The notes beneath the pieces are model-generated. The model was not told the DNA's origin. It saw only the letters and a list, made by a program, of their open reading frames with translations, and searched no databases. The position numbers and the translations under genes were made by a program. From Nocardioides dokdonensis FR1436 (GTDB lineage: Bacteria; Actinomycetota; Actinomycetes; Propionibacteriales; Nocardioidaceae): a DNA stretch of 64,000 bases. Where the stretch lies: contig NZ_CP015079.1 in assembly GCF_001653335.1 (NCBI RefSeq), positions 1,488,001 to 1,552,000 of the forward strand. The letters are read 5' to 3'. Positions 1-7,609 of the stretch are shown piece after piece; the first letter of the stretch is position 1; each line of letters opens with the position of its first letter.

Positions 1-96
1 TTCCCCGGGGTGGCGATCGCGCTCGCGGTGCTCGGCTTCAACCTGCTCGGCGACGGCCTGCGCGACCGGTTCGACCCGAAGCTGGAGGACCGATGA
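1..96 (+). CDS. Peptide ABC transporter permease, DppC/OppC type (C-terminal end only)
   Basis: Only the last 31 codons are in the window. The visible tail reads [20 protein letters not shown] followed by [11 protein letters not shown], which is the usual end of DppC/OppC inner-membrane permeases: the last transmembrane helix, the NLLGDGLRD motif and a DP-containing tail. The family forms the channel of dipeptide/oligopeptide importers together with a DppB-type partner, which must lie upstream of the window. Its TGA (94-96) overlaps the ATG of the next gene (93-95), so it is translationally coupled to the two ATPase genes. The frame and the downstream ATPases make the call firm; the transported substrate cannot be told. 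Confidence 0.85.
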   Translation, partial: FPGVAIALAVLGFNLLGDGLRDRFDPKLEDR

Positions 97-1130
97 CGAG
101 CGCTCCCCCCACCGCCCCCGCGATCGGGCGCCCCGCCAGGGAGGACGACGTCCTCGTCGTGCGCGACCTCGCGGTCGGGGTGCACGGGCGTGACCTGGTC
201 GAGGACGTCAGCTTCACGATCCGCCGTCGCGAGCGCGTCGGGCTGATCGGGGAGTCCGGCTCCGGGAAGTCGCTGACGGCGCTCACCCTGATGGGGCTGC
301 TGCCCGAGGGCCTCGAGCCGAGCGGGTCGGTGCGGTTGGCGGGCCGCGACACCGATCTCGTCGGCGCCAGCGAGAAGCAGCTCTCGCGGGTGCGCGGCTG
401 CGACATCGGCATGGTCTTCCAGGAGCCGATGACCGCGCTGAACCCGACGATGCGCGTCGGTGACCAGGTCGCCGAGGCGATGCTGGTGCACGGGACCCGC
501 TCCGGGCGCCGGGCGGCGAGGGAGGCGTCGGTCGCGCTGCTGGCAGACGTCGGGCTGCCCGACCCGGCCGGCACGGCGCGCGCGTACCCCCACCAGCTCT
601 CCGGCGGGCAGCGGCAGCGCGTCGTGCTCGCGATCGCGCTGGCCAACGACCCGGCGCTGCTGATCTGCGACGAACCCACCACGGCGCTCGACGTGACCGT
701 GCAGGCGCTGGTGCTCGACCTCATCGTCCGCGGCGTGCAGGAGCGGCAGTCGGCGATGCTCTTCATCACCCACGACCTCGCGGTCGTCGCCACCGTGTGC
801 GAGCGCGTGCTGGTGATGTACGGCGGTCGGGTGGTCGAGGCCGGTCCGGTGCAGGAGGTCTTCACCCGCCCCCGCCACCGCTACACGCAGGGGCTCGTCG
901 CCGCCTCCGACCTGTCGATGACCGGCGAGGGACGCCTGCCGACGATCCCCGGGTCGGTGCCGCCGGCCGGCCAGTTCCCCGCGGGCTGCGTCTTCCGCAA
1001 CCGGTGCTCGCACGCGAGCGACCTGTGCGCGACCCGGCCGAGCTGGACGGCGACCGGGGAGCACGGCCACGCGTGCTTCCACCCGGCGGACGCCGCGCCC
1101 GCCGACGCAACGGTGGAGGAGGCGCGATGA
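93..1130 (+). CDS. Peptide ABC transporter ATP-binding protein, DppD/OppD type
   Basis: 345 aa, one of two cytoplasmic ATPases of a peptide-type importer. Visible motifs in order: Walker A GESGSGKS near residue 57, a Q-loop VFQEPM, the signature LSGGQRQRV, Walker [13 protein letters not shown], and the H-loop in ITHDLAVVA. The C-terminal region has the oligopeptide-transporter extension with Cys residues ([14 protein letters not shown]), as in OppD/DppD, where it can hold an Fe-S cluster. It starts inside the permease stop codon and ends overlapping the next ATPase (ATGA at 1127-1130), so the set is one transcript. Substrate specificity is not visible; the P1 peptidase downstream makes a peptide or amino-acid amide plausible. 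Confidence 0.93.
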   Translation: MTSAPPTAPAIGRPAREDDVLVVRDLAVGVHGRDLVEDVSFTIRRRERVGLIGESGSGKSLTALTLMGLLPEGLEPSGSVRLAGRDTDLVGASEKQLSRVRGCDIGMVFQEPMTALNPTMRVGDQVAEAMLVHGTRSGRRAAREASVALLADVGLPDPAGTARAYPHQLSGGQRQRVVLAIALANDPALLICDEPTTALDVTVQALVLDLIVRGVQERQSAMLFITHDLAVVATVCERVLVMYGGRVVEAGPVQEVFTRPRHRYTQGLVAASDLSMTGEGRLPTIPGSVPPAGQFPAGCVFRNRCSHASDLCATRPSWTATGEHGHACFHPADAAPADATVEEAR

Positions 1131-2014
1131 CCGGCACGAGCACCACCCCTGCCCTCAGCCTGCGCGACGTCACCCGCGACTACCCGAGGCCGCGTCGCTC
1201 GCTGCTGCACGCGAGCCCACCCGTGCGCGCCCTGCGCGGGGTGAGCTTCGACGTGGCGCCGGGCGAGCGCTTCGGGATCGTCGGTGAGTCCGGGTGCGGC
1301 AAGTCGACGCTGCTGCGGATCCTCTCCGGGCTCGACCGGCCCACCACCGGGACGGTGAGCGTGGAGGGCCGGGAGATCTCCGGGCTGCGCGAGCGCAAGC
1401 TCGGCTTCCTCCGCGAGCGCCTGCAGCTGGTCTTCCAGGACCCGATGGGCTCGCTCGACCCCCGCATGCGGGTCGGCGAGATCATCGCCGAGCCGCTCGT
1501 GGCGCAGGGCCAGGGCAGCGGAGCCGAGCGCCGCGACCGGGTCGCCGAGCTGCTCCGGGCCGTGGGCCTGCGCGCGGACGCCGCCCGGCGCTACCCCCAC
1601 CAGTTCTCCGGCGGGCAGCGCCAGCGGATCTCGATCGCCCGGGCGCTCGCGTCCGGCCCCGGCATCCTGGTCGCCGACGAGCCCGTCAGCGCGCTCGACG
1701 TCTCGGTCCGGGCCCAGGTGCTGAACCTGATCGCCGACCTCGTCGACGAGCTCGCGCTCACCCTCGTCTTCGTCTCCCACGACCTCTCGGTCGTGCGCCA
1801 CGTGTGCGACCGCGTCGCGGTGATGAGCGACGGCGAGATCGTCGAGGTGGGTCCGACCGAGCAGGTCTACAACGACCCGCAGCACCCGTACACGAAGGCG
1901 CTCATCGCGGCCGTGCCCACCTTGCGCAAGGCGCTCGCCGGCGCCACCACCAGCGACCTGGTCGTGGACGAGGTCCGCGCCCTCGGAGCCGAGCACGAAG
2001 AAGGGCCGTCATGA
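1127..2014 (+). CDS. Peptide ABC transporter ATP-binding protein, DppF/OppF type
   Basis: 295 aa, the second ATPase of the importer. Walker A is GESGCGKSTLL near residue 50, followed by Q-loop LVFQDPMGSLDPR, signature FSGGQRQRISIA and Walker B ILVADEPVSALD. The C-terminal HPYTKALIAAVP is the HPY motif typical of DppF/OppF. I chose the ATG at 1127 because it overlaps the previous stop codon by 4 bp; a longer open frame upstream merely runs antiparallel to the DppD domain. Its own TGA overlaps the ATG of the peptidase gene (2011-2014), so transporter and peptidase are coupled. Confidence 0.93.
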   Translation: MTGTSTTPALSLRDVTRDYPRPRRSLLHASPPVRALRGVSFDVAPGERFGIVGESGCGKSTLLRILSGLDRPTTGTVSVEGREISGLRERKLGFLRERLQLVFQDPMGSLDPRMRVGEIIAEPLVAQGQGSGAERRDRVAELLRAVGLRADAARRYPHQFSGGQRQRISIARALASGPGILVADEPVSALDVSVRAQVLNLIADLVDELALTLVFVSHDLSVVRHVCDRVAVMSDGEIVEVGPTEQVYNDPQHPYTKALIAAVPTLRKALAGATTSDLVVDEVRALGAEHEEGPS

Positions 2015-3111
2015 GCACGCCACCGGTCGCCGGGGTCCGTTCCGGCGCCACGAACTCGCTGACCGACGTCATCGGCTTCCGGGTCGGCCACGCGCAGCGG
2101 ATGGGTGAGGGGTGGCTCTCCGGCACCACCGTGGTGCTGGCCCCCGAGGGCGGCGCCGTCGGTGGGGTGGACGTGCGCGGCGGCGGCCCGGGCACCCGGG
2201 AGACCGATCTCCTCGACCCGCGCAACATGGTGGAGGCCGTGCACGCCGTCGTGCTCAGCGGCGGCAGCGCCTTCGGCCTCGCGGCCGCCGACGGCGTGAT
2301 GCAGCGGCTGTACGACGCCGGGGTCGGGCTGCCGATCGGCGGGCCCGGCGAGGTCGTCCCGATCGTGCCGGCCGCGGTGATCTTCGACCTCGGGCGGGGC
2401 GGCGACTTCGCCGCGCGCCCGGGAGCCGAGCTGGGGGCCGCCGCCTACGACGCCGCGCTCGCCGACGGTGCCGGACCGGTGGCCGCGGGGGGCGTGGGCG
2501 CCGGGACGGGAGCCCGCGCCGGCGGGCTCAAGGGCGGGGTCGGCTCGGCGAGCGCCGTCCTGCCCGACGGCACCACCATCGCCGCGCTCGTGGTCGCCAA
2601 CCCGCTGGGCTCGTGCGTCGATCCGCAGACCGGCGAGCTCTACGCCGCCCGCTTCGGGCTGGGTGCGGAGTTCTCCGCGCTGCGGGCGCCGGACGAGGCC
2701 GAGCTCCTGGAGGCCCTGCGCCGCGCCGAGACGCGGACCGCGGCGAGTGGGCAGCCGTCGACGCTGGCCACCACCATCGGCGTCGTCGCCACCGACGCCA
2801 CGCTGACCAAGGCGCAGTGCGCCAAGGTCTCCGGGGTCGCGCACGACGGGATGGCCCGGGCCATCCGCCCGGTGCACACGATGTTCGACGGCGACACCGT
2901 CTTCACCCTCGCCGCCGGGGGCCGCCCGGCCCCCGACCCGGCCGCCTTCCACGCGCTGCTCGAGGCCGCCGGGGACTGCTTCACCCGCGCCGTCGGCCAC
3001 GCCGTCCTCGCCGCGGAGTCGGTGGAGATGCGCGACGGGCGCTGCCGCTCCTACCGCGACGCCTTCAGCACGGCCTTCCCCCCGCCCGAGCGCGGCCACG
3101 AGAGGAGCTGA
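2011..3111 (+). CDS. P1 family peptidase (DmpA-like L-aminopeptidase/D-esterase, MEROPS S58)
   Basis: 366 aa. The family self-cleaves into two chains; the new N-terminal Ser or Thr is the nucleophile, and members release N-terminal amino acids, amides, esters, beta-peptides or D-residues. Visible family features: TNSLTDVIGFRVGHA at the N-terminus, GTTVVLAPEGG, the glycine-rich block VDVRGGGPGTRETDLL, VLSGGSAFGL, and the cleavage/nucleophile block ATTIGVVATDATL, where a Thr would be the nucleophile. It is coupled by ATGA to the peptide importer and followed by aldehyde dehydrogenase and SDR genes, so it probably processes the imported compound. The exact substrate is unknown. Confidence 0.9.
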   Translation: MSTPPVAGVRSGATNSLTDVIGFRVGHAQRMGEGWLSGTTVVLAPEGGAVGGVDVRGGGPGTRETDLLDPRNMVEAVHAVVLSGGSAFGLAAADGVMQRLYDAGVGLPIGGPGEVVPIVPAAVIFDLGRGGDFAARPGAELGAAAYDAALADGAGPVAAGGVGAGTGARAGGLKGGVGSASAVLPDGTTIAALVVANPLGSCVDPQTGELYAARFGLGAEFSALRAPDEAELLEALRRAETRTAASGQPSTLATTIGVVATDATLTKAQCAKVSGVAHDGMARAIRPVHTMFDGDTVFTLAAGGRPAPDPAAFHALLEAAGDCFTRAVGHAVLAAESVEMRDGRCRSYRDAFSTAFPPPERGHERS

Positions 3112-3115
3112 CCCG

Positions 3116-4576
3116 ATGCTGTTCACTCCCGAGTTCCCCGCGGGCCTTCCGATCGGTGACGGCTGGGTCGTCACCGGGCAGGAGCAGGACGTCCGCTTCC
3201 CCTACGACGACGCGCTGGTCGCCAAGGCGCCGGTGGGTGACGTCGCGTCGGCGCACACGGCACTCGAGGAGGCGCTCGCCGTGCGTCGCCAGGTGGGCCG
3301 GCTGCCCTCCCACGTACGACGGGCCGCCCTGCTCGGTGCCCACGACGCCCTGGCCCAGCGCCGCGACGACGTCGTGCACCTGCTGGTGCTGGAGACGGGG
3401 AAGCCCCTGGTCGACTGCGAGGTCGAGGTCGAGCGCACCCTGCTGACCCTGCGCACCGCGGCCGAGGAGGTGGCGCGGCTGCACGGCGAGACCGTGCCGC
3501 TGGACCTGCTGCCGAGCGGCGAGGGGCTGCAGGGCTTCTGGGTGCGCAAGCCGATCGGCGTGGTGGTCGGCATCGCCGGCTTCAACTACCCCCTCCTGCT
3601 GGCGACGCACAAGGTGGCTCCCGCGCTCGCGGCCGGCTGCCCGGTCGTGGTGAAGCCGGCCCCGCAGACCCCGCTCACGACCCTGTGGCTCGTCCACCTG
3701 GTCCGGGAGGCGCTGGTGGCGGCCGGTGGCCCGGCGGCTGCGGTGCAGCTGGTCACCGGAGGCCCCGACGTCGGCGCTGCGCTGACCACCGACCGCCGTC
3801 TCGGCGCCGTGTCGTTCACCGGCTCGGCCGCGGTCGGGCACCGCATCGCCCGCGACGCCGCGCCGACCAAGGTGCTGCTGGAGCTCGGGTCCAACGCCGC
3901 CCTCGTCGTCGCACCCGACGCCGACCTGGAGGCCGCCGCCGACGCGGTGGTGCGCGGCGGCTACTACGCCTCCGGGCAGGCCTGCATCAGCGTGCAGCGC
4001 GTCGTGGTCGTCGACGCCGTCCGGGAGCGCTTCCTGGACCTGCTCGCGGCCCGCATGGGCCGCGTGGTCGTCGGCGACCCCCGCTCGCCCGACACGCGGG
4101 TCTCCGCGCTCATCGACGCCGCGTCGACCCAGCGGGTGCTGACGTGGGTCGACGAGGCGCGCGACGGGGGAGCGCGGGTCGTCTCCGGAGGCGGCGCCGA
4201 CGGCGGCGTGATCACCCCGACCGTGCTCGTCGACGCTCCGTCCGGGTCGGCTGTGTGGGACGAGGAGATCTTCGGCCCCGTGGTGGCGGTGCAGTCGGTG
4301 CCCGACATCGATGCGGCGTTCGCCGTCGTCAACGCCTCGCGCTACGGCCTGCACGCCAGCGTCTACACCGGCTCCCTCGACACGGCCTTCCGTGCCATCG
4401 AGGAGCTCGAGGTCGGCGGTGTCGTCGTCAACGAGGTGCCGGGCTTCCGGTCCGACGTGATGCCCTACGGCGGCGTCAAGGACTCCGGCGCGGGCCGCGA
4501 GGGCCCCCGCTTCGCCATCGAGGAGCTGACGGTGACCCGCATGGCGATCATCCGACCCACCGCGAAGAGGGGCTGA
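3116..4576 (+). CDS. NAD(P)-dependent aldehyde dehydrogenase
   Basis: 486 aa, ALDH superfamily. N-terminal substrate and cofactor regions include PIGVVVGIAGFNYPL and PVVVKPAPQTPL. The catalytic Glu lies in LLELGSNAALVV and the catalytic Cys in YASGQACISVQRV; the family motif EEIFGPVVAV follows. The C-terminal end MPYGGVKDSGAGREGP is also typical. Start ATG at 3116 lies 4 bp after the peptidase stop and has the purine run GAGAGGAG in front. It oxidises an aldehyde to an acid. Placed between a peptidase and an SDR, it probably works on the side product of the imported compound, but this is inference. Confidence 0.92.
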   Translation: MLFTPEFPAGLPIGDGWVVTGQEQDVRFPYDDALVAKAPVGDVASAHTALEEALAVRRQVGRLPSHVRRAALLGAHDALAQRRDDVVHLLVLETGKPLVDCEVEVERTLLTLRTAAEEVARLHGETVPLDLLPSGEGLQGFWVRKPIGVVVGIAGFNYPLLLATHKVAPALAAGCPVVVKPAPQTPLTTLWLVHLVREALVAAGGPAAAVQLVTGGPDVGAALTTDRRLGAVSFTGSAAVGHRIARDAAPTKVLLELGSNAALVVAPDADLEAAADAVVRGGYYASGQACISVQRVVVVDAVRERFLDLLAARMGRVVVGDPRSPDTRVSALIDAASTQRVLTWVDEARDGGARVVSGGGADGGVITPTVLVDAPSGSAVWDEEIFGPVVAVQSVPDIDAAFAVVNASRYGLHASVYTGSLDTAFRAIEELEVGGVVVNEVPGFRSDVMPYGGVKDSGAGREGPRFAIEELTVTRMAIIRPTAKRG

Positions 4577-4577
4577 C

Positions 4578-5372
4578 ATGGCCGAGATCGACTACACGAG
4601 GCTGTTCCGGCTCGACGGTCGCACCGCCGTCGTCGTCGGCGCCGGCAGCGGCATCGGGCGCGAGAGCGCGCTGGCCCTGGCCGCCCACGGCGCGCACGTG
4701 GTGTGCGCGGACCGCGACCTCGAGGCGGCGCAGGCCACCGCTGCGACCGGGCCCGGCGGTGCCGGCTGGGGTGGCCTGTCGGCGTACGGGCTCGACGTCC
4801 TCGACGAGGCGCAGGTCCGGCGCTCCGCCGCGGACCTCGGGGATGTCGACGTCCTCGTCTTCACCGCCGCGACCAACGTGCGCAAGAAGGTCCTCGACTA
4901 CTCCGGCGAGGAGTTCGACCGGGTGGTGTCGCTGAACCTGCGGGCGTCCTTCGACCTCCTGCGCGCGTTCGGGCCGGGGATGGCAGAGCGGGGCCGAGGG
5001 AGCATCATCGGCTTCAGCTCCATCCGGGCGGTCACGGTCGAGCCCGGGCAGGGCGTCTACGCGGCCACGAAGGCCGGCCTGGTCCAGCTGCTGCGCACCA
5101 CGGCCGCGGAGCTCGGTCCGTCCGGCGTCCGGGTCAACGCGGTCGCGCCCGGCATCGTCGACACCCCGCTGACCGCGCAGATCAAGGGCGATCCCGAGTG
5201 GGAGCACGCCTACGCGAGCAAGAGCGCCCTGGGTCGGTGGTCGCGGCCCTCGGAGCTCGCCGGGGCGGTGGTCTACCTGGCCTCCGACGCCTCGTCGTTC
5301 GTCACCGGCACGCAGCTGTTCGTCGATGGCGGCTGGACGGCGATCGACGGCCGCTACACGCCGCCTGCCTAG
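4578..5372 (+). CDS. Short-chain dehydrogenase/reductase (SDR)
   Basis: 264 aa, classical SDR. The Rossmann glycine motif is GAGSGIGR near residue 23; the N-N-A-G position reads TAATN, the active-site Tyr and Lys are in YAATKAG, and the C-terminal part has the typical APGIVDTPL and TGTQLFVDGGWT. It starts one base after the aldehyde dehydrogenase stop (TGAC-ATG) and is the last gene of the importer/peptidase operon. It likely oxidises a hydroxyl group or reduces a carbonyl in the same pathway. A hairpin at 5550-5581 downstream could end the transcript. Confidence 0.9.
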   Translation: MAEIDYTRLFRLDGRTAVVVGAGSGIGRESALALAAHGAHVVCADRDLEAAQATAATGPGGAGWGGLSAYGLDVLDEAQVRRSAADLGDVDVLVFTAATNVRKKVLDYSGEEFDRVVSLNLRASFDLLRAFGPGMAERGRGSIIGFSSIRAVTVEPGQGVYAATKAGLVQLLRTTAAELGPSGVRVNAVAPGIVDTPLTAQIKGDPEWEHAYASKSALGRWSRPSELAGAVVYLASDASSFVTGTQLFVDGGWTAIDGRYTPPA

Positions 5373-5405
5373 ACAGGCCTGAGCTCCGCGGCCCCTGCGG
5401 GTGGG

Positions 5406-5598
5406 TCAACGCTTCGCGGCGGCGGCCTCGATGCGGTCGAAGAGCCCCGAGCCGGCCCTCCTCGGCGGTGCGGGTGGCCAGGTCGACCGTCACGAGCGCC
5501 TCGGTGGCGCCGCAGGAGTAGGTGTCGGGGGGGGGCAGCGCGAGCCTGCCCGGCCGGTCGCGAAGGTGGACGACCGGCCGGTTCGCCTCGCGGGTGGA
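5406..5598 (-). pseudogene. Decayed C-terminal gene remnant (frameshifted)
   Basis: On the minus strand, just after the stop of the SDR at 5599, an open stretch reads RPVVHLRDRPGRLALPPPD then TYSCGATEALVTVDLATRTA; after an apparent one-base shift in a GAGGAGGG run (near 5450-5460) it continues GLFDRIEAAAKR and a TGA at 5406-5408. The codon positions and residue choice look like real protein in both pieces, so this is probably the end of a gene that has lost its start and has a frameshift, or one spoiled by base-calling at the 9-G run (5527-5535). I cannot name the family. The hairpin 5550-5581 lies inside it. Confidence 0.35.
5550..5581. terminator. Perfect 11-bp inverted repeat between convergent SDR genes
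   Basis: CCGGCCGGTCG (5550-5560) pairs exactly with CGACCGGCCGG (5571-5581) over a 10-nt loop. It sits between the ends of two convergent SDR genes (stops at 5372 and 5599), so it may act as a terminator in both directions. There is no T-run, as is common in high-GC actinomycetes. Confidence 0.5.
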
Positions 5599-6384
5599 TC
5601 AGTAGTGGGTGCCGCCGTCGACGCGCACCGAGGTGCCGGTGATGAAGGCGCCGTCGGAGCTGGCCAGCATCGCGACGACCCCGGCCACGGACTCGGGCCC
5701 GGCGAAGCCCTGCCCCAGCGCGGGCATCAGGCCGGAGAACAGGGACCAGTCGGCGTCCTCGGGGATGCCGGGGCCGACGCTCTGCTTGCTCTCGCCGACG
5801 CCGTCGGTCATCCCCGAGGAGATCGACCCGGGCTGCACCGCGGTGAAGCGCACGCCCTGCTTGCCGTACTCGGCGGCGAGCCCGTGGGTCATCGACTGGA
5901 TCCCGCCCTTGCTGGCGGCGTACGCCGACATGTAGGGGTGGGCGAACTCGGCCGAGGTCGAGCTGAAGTTCACGACCGCGGGGCCCTCGCCCTCGAGCAG
6001 GGCCGGGATGGACTCGCGGATCATCAGGAACGTGCCGACGAGGTTGACCCGCAGCACCTTCTCGAAGTCGGCCAGCGAGGTCTGGTGGGTGTGCGAGGAG
6101 CGCAGGATGCCGGCGGCGTTGACCAGCACGTCGAGGCCCCCGAGGCCGGCGACGGCGCTGCGGACCCCGTCGACGACCGACTGCTCGTCACCGACGTCGA
6201 TCTGCACGGTGCTCAGCCGGTCCTGGTGCTCCGCGGCCTTGGCGACGGTGTCGGCCAGGCCCTCGGGGCTGATGTCGGCGGCGACGACCTGCCCGCCCTC
6301 CTGCAGCATCCGCAAGGCGGTCGCCTGGCCGATGCCGGAGCCGGCTCCGGTCACGATCACTCGTCGGTCGGCGTAGCGGTTCAT
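5599..6384 (-). CDS. Short-chain dehydrogenase/reductase (SDR)
   Basis: 261 aa. Glycine motif GAGSGIGQ near residue 11, NAAG in VLVNAAGILR, catalytic Tyr/Lys in YAASKGG, and the C-terminal TGTSVRVDGGTHY. I chose the ATG at 6384 (MNRYADRRVIVTG); the longer open frame upstream runs antisense to the TetR gene. The gene is divergent from a TetR regulator that starts 69 bp away, with a perfect palindrome between them, so it is probably that regulator's target. The substrate is unknown; SDRs of this type oxidise steroids, terpenes, sugars and hydroxyacids. Confidence 0.9.
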   Translation of the reverse strand: MNRYADRRVIVTGAGSGIGQATALRMLQEGGQVVAADISPEGLADTVAKAAEHQDRLSTVQIDVGDEQSVVDGVRSAVAGLGGLDVLVNAAGILRSSHTHQTSLADFEKVLRVNLVGTFLMIRESIPALLEGEGPAVVNFSSTSAEFAHPYMSAYAASKGGIQSMTHGLAAEYGKQGVRFTAVQPGSISSGMTDGVGESKQSVGPGIPEDADWSLFSGLMPALGQGFAGPESVAGVVAMLASSDGAFITGTSVRVDGGTHY

Positions 6385-6401
6385 CGCGATCCTCTCGTGG
6401 G

Positions 6402-6416
6402 TGGCACGACGTGCCA
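6402..6416. promoter_or_regulatory. Palindromic operator candidate for the adjacent TetR regulator
   Basis: TGGCACGACGTGCCA is a perfect inverted repeat: two 7-bp arms around one central base. It lies in the 69-bp gap between the divergent SDR (start 6384) and tetR (start 6454), where TetR-family proteins usually bind to control themselves and their neighbour. The position and perfect symmetry support the call; binding is inferred. Confidence 0.6.
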
Positions 6417-6453
6417 TGTGGGCAGATCGTGTCACAACGACTACCGTCATGTC

Positions 6454-7089
6454 ATGGAGTCCCGGGCCACCACCCTCAACGCGCGCCGGCGCGCCGACAC
6501 CCGGTTGTCGATCGCCCGGGCGGCCGCGGGACTGTTCGTCAACCAGGGCCTGGCCGCCACCACGGTCGAGCAGATCGCCGCCGAGGCCGGCGTGGGGCTG
6601 CGCACCTTCTACCGCTACTTCCCGAGCAAGCAGGACGCCGTGGTGCCCCTGCTCGCACAGGGGGCGGACGACTGGCACTCCCGGCTCTCCCGCCTGCCCG
6701 CCGACCGTCCCCTGCGCGAGGCCGTCGCCGAGGCCGTCGTCGAGCTGCTCGACCCGGTGGACGAACGCCGTGCCGCCGAGCTCGAGCTGGCGCGCGGGCT
6801 GGTGCGCACCGTGGCCGCCGACCGCGACCTGCAACGGGTCTGGCACGACGTGAACGGTGAGTCGCAGCGACTGCTCGTGCCGGTCCTGGCCCAGCTGGTC
6901 GACGACCCCGACCCCCTGGTGCCCCGCATGCTCGCGGCCGCCGTCACCGACGCCGTACGCATCGGGCTCGAGCTCTGGGCCGCGCTGGACGCCCCCGACG
7001 ACCGGGGCCCCGCCACGCTCGCCCGGGACTGCTTCTGGGCGCTGTCGGCCTGGTACGAGCCGCGCGTCCCGGCCGCTCCGGGCGGCTGA
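6454..7089 (+). CDS. TetR/AcrR family transcriptional regulator
   Basis: 211 aa. The N-terminal HTH is clear: LSIARAAAGLFVNQGLAATT, then VEQIAAEAGVGLRTFYRYF with PSKQDAV, the standard TetR helix-turn-helix with the FYRYF recognition helix (about residues 15-60). The C-terminal ligand domain is alpha-helical and ends in WALSAWYEPR; the inducer cannot be read. The start at ATG 6454 gives a usual TetR length. It is divergent from an SDR with a palindrome at 6402-6416 and converges on a small membrane protein gene with only 19 bp between the stops. Confidence 0.92.
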   Translation: MESRATTLNARRRADTRLSIARAAAGLFVNQGLAATTVEQIAAEAGVGLRTFYRYFPSKQDAVVPLLAQGADDWHSRLSRLPADRPLREAVAEAVVELLDPVDERRAAELELARGLVRTVAADRDLQRVWHDVNGESQRLLVPVLAQLVDDPDPLVPRMLAAAVTDAVRIGLELWAALDAPDDRGPATLARDCFWALSAWYEPRVPAAPGG

Positions 7090-7108
7090 GGCCTGCTGGG
7101 GCGAGGAG

Positions 7109-7516
7109 TCAGAAGGTGTCGCGCTGACCGTCGAGCCACCGCTTGGCATCGGGTACGTCGAACCACAACGAGACCACGTCGACCACCAGCAGCACCGCGA
7201 GGTACGCCGCGTAGGCGCCGCCGATCCCGTCGTGCGCTACCAGCGCGTAGAGCAGGACGCCGACGAGGGGAATCCAGAGCAGCACGTGCGGCAGCGCCAT
7301 CGCCAGCGAGAACCCGCGGTCGAGCACCATCACGACGCCGTTGACCGCCAGCGCACCGACCGCGAGGCCGGCGACCAGCGGGCCCAGCGGCTGGCCGAGG
7401 ACGGCCAGGGCCGCGAGGTTGACCGGCATCAGCACCACGAAGACCCACACCTGCACGCCCCGGGGCAGGCGCAGGGTGCTGGCCCAGATGTCCGAGACCA
7501 CGTTCGTGCGGCTCAT
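7109..7516 (-). CDS. Small membrane protein of unknown function
   Basis: 135 aa with four likely membrane helices: VWVFVVLMPVNLAALAVLG, LVAGLAVGALAVNGVVMVL, MALPHVLLWIPLVGVLLYAL and AYAAYLAVLLVVDVVSLWF. It has a short polar N-terminus (MSRTNVVSD) and a polar tail (DVPDAKRWLDGQRDTF). I do not recognise the family. It is divergent from the CNT nucleoside transporter gene (start 7610), sharing a 93-bp promoter region that contains TCGTCG and CGACGA arms around a GGCCGG core (7562-7585), which could be a shared operator. Confidence 0.7.
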   Translation of the reverse strand: MSRTNVVSDIWASTLRLPRGVQVWVFVVLMPVNLAALAVLGQPLGPLVAGLAVGALAVNGVVMVLDRGFSLAMALPHVLLWIPLVGVLLYALVAHDGIGGAYAAYLAVLLVVDVVSLWFDVPDAKRWLDGQRDTF

Positions 7517-7609
7517 GGGCCTCCTCCTCGGGGTGAGCGGTTCGTCGTGTCAGCATGACCCTCGTCGAGGCCGGCCGGCCGACGACCCTCGGGCCGGGAA
7601 GGTGAAGAC

